This document shows, piece by piece, positions 57,421-64,000 of a DNA stretch of 64,000 nt. The translations under genes and the position numbers were made by a program. Every line of letters begins with the position of its first letter. The stretch's first letter is position 1. The notes under the pieces were generated by a model that saw only the letters and a list, made by a program, of their open reading frames with translations, made no database searches and was not told where the DNA came from. Source of the DNA: Papaver somniferum (Eukaryota; Streptophyta; Magnoliopsida; Ranunculales; Papaveraceae); the NCBI RefSeq assembly GCF_003573695.1, contig NW_020621603.1:18773116-18837115 (forward strand), written 5' to 3'.

Positions 57421-57689
57421 GCAAAAGAAACAAGCTCGTCCAAGGTTACTCGCAAGTCGACTCTTGGAAGTTCAAAGGTCGGAACCCTCCGGCCTATCAG
57501 GCTAAACTCGATGCTGTGTATCGACGACTCGAGCGTCGACTGGCTGAGAACCAGCAAGTGATTCAGTACCAGGAGCAGCCCCAGCAACAACAAATTCAGT
57601 ACCAGGAGGAGCCTGCTCTTGAGCTGATTGATTACCAGGTACAGGCGCCAGTCATCGGCGGGCAGTATGCTGATGAGTCTAATGATTGA
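57421..57689 (+). CDS. Possible terminal exon of an unidentified gene
   Basis: After TGGTTTACAG (acceptor-like) an open frame of about 90 codons runs to TGA at 57687-57689. It reads KRNKLVQGYSQVDSWKFKGR, then AYQAKLDAVYRRLERRLAEN, a helical charged part, then a Gln/Glu-rich tail with QYQEQPQQQQ and QYQEEP repeats. It is clearly more GC-rich than its surroundings and has the codon look of real coding sequence. I do not recognise the family; a decayed retroelement gag or the last exon of a host gene are both possible. No upstream exon was found. Confidence 0.35.
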
Positions 57690-59128
57690 GGATGGATACC
57701 AGGAAGATGTGTTCAGGGTTCATCACAAAGAAAAACTCCCTGACCCCATTGAGCTGTTTCCTTTCCTGTTCTCTTATGTTTAGAATTTTATCTCTGTGAG
57801 ACTTTTCTTTTGTGGAGATTAAAAATACCGTAGATTTCACTCTGTGTCATTCAATTTTTCTTCATCTGCAGATCAAAATTGAAATTCATGTTAGATCAAG
57901 TTACCCAAAAATCAAAATAATAAGAGGCATAGATTTGAAACAAAAAAAAAGACTCGAAACCAGTGACACACGGTTTATCTGTAATCAGATCTAGTCGTAA
58001 GAAACGGAGGAGGAAAGTTGGGTTCTAGCCGGTGAGAGAATCAGATCAAGATGGAGGAGGAAAGTTGGGTTGTAGCCGGTGACAGAAAGACTCTCTTTTT
58101 TTCGTCTCTTCAGTTTATATAAGAGGGAGAGGGAGATGGGAAAACCTTAACCTAATCGTGATTAATTAACTCTTAATCGCCTGTTTAATTACCATTACCA
58201 CCCTTTCCTTACTTTACGCGTGTATTAAGATGCAAATATTATGTTACCGAATTAGTTAGCGTCTGTTTCCTAAAATTTCCTCTTCCACCAAGTTGTTCAC
58301 TGCCTAATTAACATCATTCACTAGTTTGATTTTTTGGATTCATGTGGATGAATCTTCCGAAAAAGTTGATTAAACTGGTGATTTAATCTCTTTTTCCGTG
58401 TGCTTATGATCTGGGTTTGATTTTCTAACTCTACATCTCTTTCTTCTCTTTCTTTTTAGTTTATTTCTATTTTTCCGTTTAACTATCCATCTTTCTGTTT
58501 ATTATGGATTACTAGTATCTTTGTTACAGCTTTCATGTTTACTAATCATCTGTAAGTATAACAGTGGTGTTTATGCCAGTAGGGGTTCTTCAGCAAACAT
58601 TTGTGTCCGAATCAATGTCAGCAGTGGTGTTATCCTAAGGCAGTTGTGCACCCTCCAGCAGTTGTGCATTCTAAGGAAGTTGTGCTTTCCATCACCTCCA
58701 TAATGGTATTATCAAGGTTGTCAAAGTTTGCTTCTTATCAGAATAGTTCTAAGTTTTCAGAAAACTTTTCATTATCCCTCAAACTCGTCCATCATCCTGT
58801 TCCGTTTTCAAAAATCCAAATGTTACAAAACTCTTCGTTGCCTATGCAGTCAAACGGTTACTGTCGTTTCAGTAACTCTTGGCGTAATTCTAGCCGCAAG
58901 AAATTTAATTACAGGCTTAATAATTTCCGGTAACCAAATCATCAATATCCAATATCCGTTACTTGTTTTTGGGAAGGGAATAGCTTTCTGCAAGCCAAAT
59001 CAAGCTTACTCTCTAGGGTTAATTCTATTATAAATAATCCGTTCTCCTTGCATCTTTCTCATCTCAAACAATCCAAAGTCAAAACCATTTCCATTATTCA
59101 TTCAAACCTGTTTTCTCAATACCTAGAA
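57690..59128. other. Unassigned DNA with a short tandem duplication
   Basis: At about 57997-58083 a unit of roughly 48 bp containing GGAGGAGGAAAGTTGGGTT.TAGCCGGTGA is present twice. A cluster of AGTTGTGC repeats lies at 58640-58690. The right end (59040-59128) is CT- and AAC-rich and probably the 5' UTR of the LINE that starts its ORF at 59129. Confidence 0.45.
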
Positions 59129-59667
59129 ATGACGACCAATCCACAGATTCAAGTATCTAGAATCACTTCGCAAATGTAAAACACTAAGATTGGTACTGCT
59201 AAGTCTCAAAGAAGAACTCTAGGGTCTGCACAAGTTATCAATACTGCTGCAGATGAATGGACCAACAGTGTGCTTGGTAAAATCATTTGCTCCGAGGTTT
59301 TGGAGGTTAGAGAAGTTCAAGAAGAAATCGATGAGATCTGGAAGAAATACAAAAACAGGGAAACTAAAGTTATGGGTCCTAATCTCTTTGTTTTCAAGTT
59401 CAACAGTCCCAACGAACAAGAATAAATAATCAAAAAATCTCCATGGACTGTGAAAGGATGCTTGCGGTGGAAAAATACGATCCAAGGATTCCATTGTCAG
59501 AGCATAAGTTCATTCACCAAATATGGACGGTGAAATTCAGGAACTTACAATTGGAGCATTTAAACGTATCTCTGGTGGATGAGATCATTCAAGATTTAGG
59601 CGAAAAAATTGAGATAGATCCCCCTAATGCTCATCCAAGGATTGGAAGAATGGTCAAGGCTAGGATC
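59129..59667 (+). pseudogene. LINE ORF1 N-terminal part (DUF4283), cut by the copia element
   Basis: It starts ATG at 59129 (MTTNPQIQVSRITSQM, then a stop). The family pattern follows with AADEWTNSVLGKIICSEVLE, EIWKKYKNRETKVMGPNLFV, FKFNSPNEQE-stop, KKSPWTVKGCL, and after a frame change near 59460 VEKYDPRIPLSEHKFIHQIW, ...GEKIEIDPPNAHPRIGRMVK. This is the DUF4283 region that precedes the zinc knuckle in plant L1-type ORF1. The next residues would be in LINE sequence beyond the copia element, outside the window. Two stops and one frameshift show decay. Confidence 0.8.
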
Positions 59668-59952
59668 TGTTGGAATTTAATCTCAAACATAAGTTAAGTT
59701 TCTAATTTTTCTGTTTTTGAATAAGTCACAGTACTTGATCTTTGTTATACCAAGTAATTAGGAGAAATTGTTTCAATCTTGTTAGCACTACTGGCTAGTC
59801 CTTATGTAAACACCTATAAATAGGTGGAGTTCTTTGTCTTCTACACTGAGAACTGAAGTTTAAATATCAATAAACATTCTTATTCTTCAATTTGATTTCT
59901 TCTTCAATATCAGTTCTTATTGCAGGTAGACTAACAGTTGTCAGATCCTACA
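59668..59952 (+). repeat. 5' LTR of the copia element
   Basis: 285 bp with TATAAATAG at 59815-59823 and AATAAACATTC near 59868 (poly(A)-signal-like), i.e. U3 promoter and R region. The right end is set two bases before the PBS. Confidence 0.85.
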
Positions 59953-59954
59953 TT

Positions 59955-59966
59955 TGGTATCAGAGC
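59955..59966 (+). promoter_or_regulatory. Primer-binding site of the copia element
   Basis: TGGTATCAGAGC, the canonical copia PBS complementary to the 3' end of initiator tRNA-Met. Confidence 0.93.
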
Positions 59967-60033
59967 TAGTGCTCGATCCTTAAGTTTCCGATGTTTAAAG
60001 TCTTGCAGATTAGGTGTTTGATAAAAGGATACA

Positions 60034-63000
60034 ATGAAAGATTCAGTACAGACCCAAGTTCCACAGTTTAGTGGGAAGAATTATGATCGATGGAGCATCC
60101 AGATGAAGGTCTTGTTTGGTTTTCAGGAGCTTACGGAGATTGTTGAGGCTGGTTTCTTCGATGTAGATCCGGCAGTTGGTGCAGCTCTTCCTCAAGCCCA
60201 AAAGGATGATTTGAGAGAGAACAGAAAGAAGGACAAGAAGGCCTTGTACTTCATACATCAAGCCCTTGATGACGAAGTTTTTGAAAATATTTCAGCTGCG
60301 AAAACATCTAAGCAAGTGTGGGATATCTTGCAGAAAGCTTACAAAGGCGATGACAAGGTGAAAAGTGTAAGGTTGCAAACCTTACGAGGTGAATTCGAAT
60401 CTCTATCCATGAATGAATCTGAATCTATTTCCGATTATTTTTCTCGAGTTCAAGTTGTTGTGTATCAGTTGAGAGTTAATGGTGAAACTCTAGCTGATAA
60501 TCATGTAGTTGAAAAGATTATGCGATCATTGACAGAAAGTTTTGATTATGTTGTTGCTACAATAAAAGAAGGAAATGATATGTCTACTCTAACCATTGAA
60601 GGTTTAGAGGATTCACTGTGTGCTTATGAGTACAGGATGAAGCAGAGAAAGACAACTTCTTTAGAGCATGCTTTGAAAAGCAAGGCCGTTATCACTGACA
60701 AGGGAAGCTCCAGAAAAGGAACATCATCAAGTCCAGGCAAAAATGGCTCTCCGCACAAGAAAGATAAGTACAAAGTTGAATGCTACCACTGCGGCAAACT
60801 TGGACATTGCATCACTAATTGTTGGTTTAAGCCGAATAAGAAGTCGGAGAAGGCAAACTTTATAGAGATTGAAGAACCAGAAAAATTGTTCTTTGCTTGC
60901 AGTATTTCGCAAGAAGACGATCGCAGCAAGAATACATGGTTTTTGGATTCCTGTTGCAGTAATCACATGTGTGGTAATAAGGAGTTATTTTCCCAACTTG
61001 ATGAATCTGTTTTTGGAGTAGTGAACTTCGGAAACAAGGCCAAGGTTCTTATTTTGGGTAAAGGTAAAGTGCTTGTCGCCTTAGCAGATGATTCTCATCA
61101 TTGTATTCGCGATGTTTTTTATGTACCAAGCTTACATTGGAATTTATTCAGTATGGGTCAATCATCCATGAATGACCTTCGTTTTGTCATTGATGATGGT
61201 TTTTGCACCATTCAGAATCGTAAGAAGGAGCTGATTGTTACGGTTAGAATGACTAAGAGTCGTTTATTTCCTTTACGTATAAAAACTGAAATTGTGTGTG
61301 CTTTCGGTAATATTGTCCTAGATGAAAATTTGTTATGGCACTTCCGACTTGGTCATCTTAACTTTAATGGACTGCATTCTTTGGCGAAGAAAGAAATGGT
61401 TACAGGGATGCCACTGTTGGAAGAAGTTAACCGAGTTTGTGAAGGTTGTCTCATTTGCAAGCAACATAGGCATCTGTTTCCTGTAGGAACGTCTCGCAGA
61501 GCAACAAAGCAGTTGGAGATTGTATATTCAGATCTTTGCGACACAATGCAAACTGTATCACATGGAGGTAATCGTTATTTCCTTACTTTCATTGATGATT
61601 ATAGTAGAAAGACTTGAATTTATTTCCTAAAGAAAAAGTCTGAAGCTTTTGAAACTTTTAAGAATTTCAAAGTTTATGTTGAGAAGCAAAGTGGAAACAG
61701 TTTGAAGATACTTCGCACAGATAGAGGGGGAGAGTACAACTCCAAGGCTTTTGGATATTTTTGTAGAATGCATGGAATTAGACACCAACTTACATCCAGC
61801 TATACTCTACCGCAAAATGGCGTTGCTGAGAGGAAGAATAGAACTATAGCTGAAATGGCTCGTAGTATGTTGCATTACAAGAATTTACCGAAGTTATTCT
61901 GGGCGGAGGCAGTTGCATGTGCTGGTTATATTCTAAACCGGTGTCCCACCTCAAGTGTTCCCGACATGACTCCCGAAGAAGCATGGAGTAGTTACAAACC
62001 AGATGTTGCATCTCTTCGTGTGTTTGGGTGTGTTGCGTATGCTCATGTACCGTATGAAAAACGCCAAAAACTAGACGAGAAGGGTGAGAAGTGTATCTTC
62101 TTGGGATACAGTGATCTAACCAAGGGTTACAAGTTATTTAATCCTATCACCGGCGCTGTTATTGTTAGTAGAGATGTTGAATTCTTTGAAGATGAAGCAT
62201 GGCAGCGGACAAGTGCATAGAAGGTACAGATGGGTATCGAGTTAGAAGTCATCGAGAATGAAGAACCATAGCTCGCACCAGCAACACCTGCAGTACCGGA
62301 CAATCCTACTATGCCTGATGAAAATACTTCTGAATCTGATTCATCTCCAGAAGAAGCCCCAACAACTCGTGTCTCTACACGAACTCGTTCTCTCCCTGTT
62401 TGTTTTCAGAAGTTTTACATAATATTTTTGTTGATTGTGATCCTATCACTTATGTAGAGGCAGTACAAGATGATGGTTGGGTTCGTGCAATGAATGATGC
62501 AATTCATTCAATCGAGAAGAATGGCACTTGGGAGCTGACCACTCTTCCTCCAGAAAAGAAATCAATTGGAGTTAAATGGGTATACAAGACGAAGTACAAG
62601 CCTAATGGGAGTGTGGACAGACTTAAGGCGCGACTTGTTGTGAAAGGTTATAAGCAAAAGCCTGGAATCGACTACTATGAAGTGTTCCCACCAGTAGCTA
62701 GAATGGACACTATTCGTCTTGTTATTTCCTTGGCTGCTCAAAAGAAATGGAAGATTCATCAAATGGATGTTAAATATGCGTTTCTTAATGGTGTACTCGA
62801 AGAGGAAGTTTATGTAGACCAACCATTTGGTTATGCTAAGAAAGGTGAAGAAAATAAAGTACTCAGGTTGAACAAGCAGATGGATATATGCTCTCTACGG
62901 GCTTAAACAAGCACCACGAGCCTGGTACACTCGTATCGATTCCTATTTTCTTCAACATGGTTTTTAGAAATGCCCATATGATCCTACTTTATATATCAAG

Positions 63001-63981
63001 ACTACAACAGATGGATATATGCTTATTGTCTGTTTGTATGTAGATGACTTGATTTTCACTGGAACTAATTCGAGTATGATATCTGAATTCAGGGATGCTA
63101 TGATTAGTAATTTTGAGATGACTGACATGGGTCTCATGTCTTATTTTCTTGGATTGGAAGTTGTGCAGGAAGATAACGACATATTCATATCCCAAAAGAA
63201 GTATGCTGCTGATGTGTTGAAGAGGTTTAAGATGGATTATTGCACACCTATAAAGACACCAGTGAAAGCTAGAGTTCAGTGGGAGAAGACATGTAATACT
63301 GAGTTAGTGAATCAAACTGATTACCGCCAACTGGTTGGGAGTCTACGCTACTTAATAGCGACCAGGCCTGATATTGCATTTGGAGTTGGTTTAGTTAGTA
63401 GATTCATGGAGGCACCTAGTCAAGCTCATTTACAAGCTGCAAAACGGATTCTCCGCTATGTAAAAGGTACACATGTTGATGGTATCTTTTATGCATCATC
63501 TAATAACTCTGAACTGCTTGGTTATACGGACAGTGATTGGGCTGGTGATCATTTAGATCGAAAGAGTACTTCTGGTTTCTTGTTTCTTATGGGTTCTAGC
63601 GTAATCTCTTGGTCATCAAAGAAACATCAAGTAGTTGCTCTCTATACTGCCGAAGCGGAATACATAGCTGCTAATGCTACGACATGTGAAGCCGTTTGGT
63701 TACGACGTGTACTTGAAACCTTGAATATCATTCAAGCATCAGCAACAAAGATATATTGCGACAACAAGTCTGCAATAGCTTTAACCAAAAATCCAGTGTT
63801 TCATGGAAAAACCAAGCACATTGATATCAAGTTTCATAAAATACGCGAGTTTGTGCAGAGCAGCGAGATTGAACTGGAATTCTGTGAGTCACAAAATCAA
63901 ATTGCAGACATATATACTAAACCATTGAAAGCTGAAGCATTTTACAAGATGAAAAGGCTTATGGGTGTTTGTACTATTTGA
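60034..63981 (+). pseudogene. Copia gag-pol polyprotein, several lesions
   Basis: Gag starts MKDSVQTQVPQFSGKNYDRW and ends with the zinc knuckle CYHCGKLGHCITNC (60781-60822). The protease motif is WFLDSCCSNHMCG; the usual Gly of D-S/T-G reads Cys. Integrase has H/C zinc residues (HFRLGHL...CEGCLIC), FIDDYSRK, then a TGA at 61615 in place of the expected Trp, and RTDRGGEYNSK ... PQNGVAERKNRT (61702-62220). Stops at 62218 and 62269 and a frameshift near 62400 precede RT ([40 protein letters not shown]). A 13-bp insertion at 62877 shifts the frame within LNKALYGLKQ, and a TAG lies at about 62967. The catalytic YVDDLIF is at 63040. RNase H (LLGYTDSDWAGDHLDRKSTS, YCDNKSAIALTKNP, KHIDIKFHKIREFV) ends at 63981. 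All domains are present but there are at least five inactivating changes. Confidence 0.93.
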
Positions 63982-63984
63982 GCT

Positions 63985-64000
63985 TAAGGGAGGCTGTTGG
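63985..64000 (+). promoter_or_regulatory. Polypurine tract and start of the 3' LTR
   Basis: AAGGGAGGC followed by TGTTGG (63995-64000) at the very end of the window. The same six bases open the 5' LTR at 59668, which fixes the LTR start. Confidence 0.85.

Larger units (their letters stand above)
59668..64000 (+). mobile_element. Ty1/copia retrotransposon (5' LTR to start of 3' LTR)
   Basis: The 5' LTR is 59668-59952 (TGTTGG...CCTACA, 285 bp) and the PBS is TGGTATCAGAGC at 59955. One long polyprotein region (60034-63981) is followed by a polypurine tract AAGGGAGGC directly before TGTTGG at 63995, the start of the 3' LTR. The order gag, protease, integrase, RT, RNase H is copia-type. The short LTR and overall text suggest the Tork/Retrofit group. 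The element is complete apart from the 3' LTR beyond the window, but the polyprotein is broken. Confidence 0.93.

Noticed and set aside
59443..59697. 84-codon frame as an independent gene
   Set aside because: It is the second frame of the LINE ORF1 fragment and runs into the copia LTR at 59668.

Overview
The window is about 64 kb of AT-rich plant nuclear DNA, almost certainly a eudicot. The evidence is plant-type retrotransposons throughout (L1-type LINEs with a zf-RVT tail, Sirevirus and other Ty1/copia, Ty3/gypsy), plus debris of plant gene families: class III peroxidase, F-box/FBA, IST1-like, Shaker K+ channel and a GABA/amino-acid transporter exon. A Papaveraceae or other Ranunculales source is possible but is only an impression. 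I see no rRNA, tRNA, CRISPR array or bacterial-style operon, and no intact, confidently expressed host gene. The region reads as nested-transposon heterochromatin, and much of it can be dated by who interrupts whom, using target-site duplications (TSDs).

Left part (1-15.2 kb): unassigned DNA with a striking hairpin array (1.5-1.8 kb). Next is a 5'-truncated minus-strand LINE (2309-10488, 15-bp TSD) split by a 3.7-kb solo LTR (5223-8909) that carries a 55-bp palindromic tandem array. A single transporter-like exon follows (10713-10850). Then comes an inverted-repeat DNA element that contains a second one (12687-14234, perfect 8-bp TSD) filled with a 158-bp palindrome-bearing tandem repeat.

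Middle part (15.2-37.8 kb): the 3' end of a Sirevirus (env-like ORF, repeated polypurine tracts, long LTR). Its LTR was hit by a solo LTR (17512-18989, TSD ATATC) and by a complete non-autonomous Athila-like LTR element (20406-27826, TSD GAATG). That element was in turn hit by a 5'-truncated non-LTR fragment (24585-25438, 13-bp TSD) with a nuclease-like C-terminal domain. Then follow a class III peroxidase pseudogene (30348-32062), a MULE-type MITE (9-bp TSD), a small foldback, the opposite-strand 5' end of a second Sirevirus (LTR plus gag), and a Ty3 pol fragment holding a MITE.

Right part (37.9-64 kb): the most unusual object is an LTR element (37925-45898, 550-bp LTRs, TSD ATATA) with no recognisable gag or pol. 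Instead it carries sense-oriented fragments of three unrelated host genes (F-box/FBA, IST1-like, Shaker K+ channel) and was later hit by a 2.3-kb solo LTR. A second Athila-like non-autonomous element (48595-55791, TSD TTGAA) carries an intact 564-codon ORF related to the broken ORF of the 20.4-kb element. The window ends with a LINE ORF1 fragment interrupted by a Ty1/copia element (59668 to beyond 64000) whose polyprotein has several lesions.
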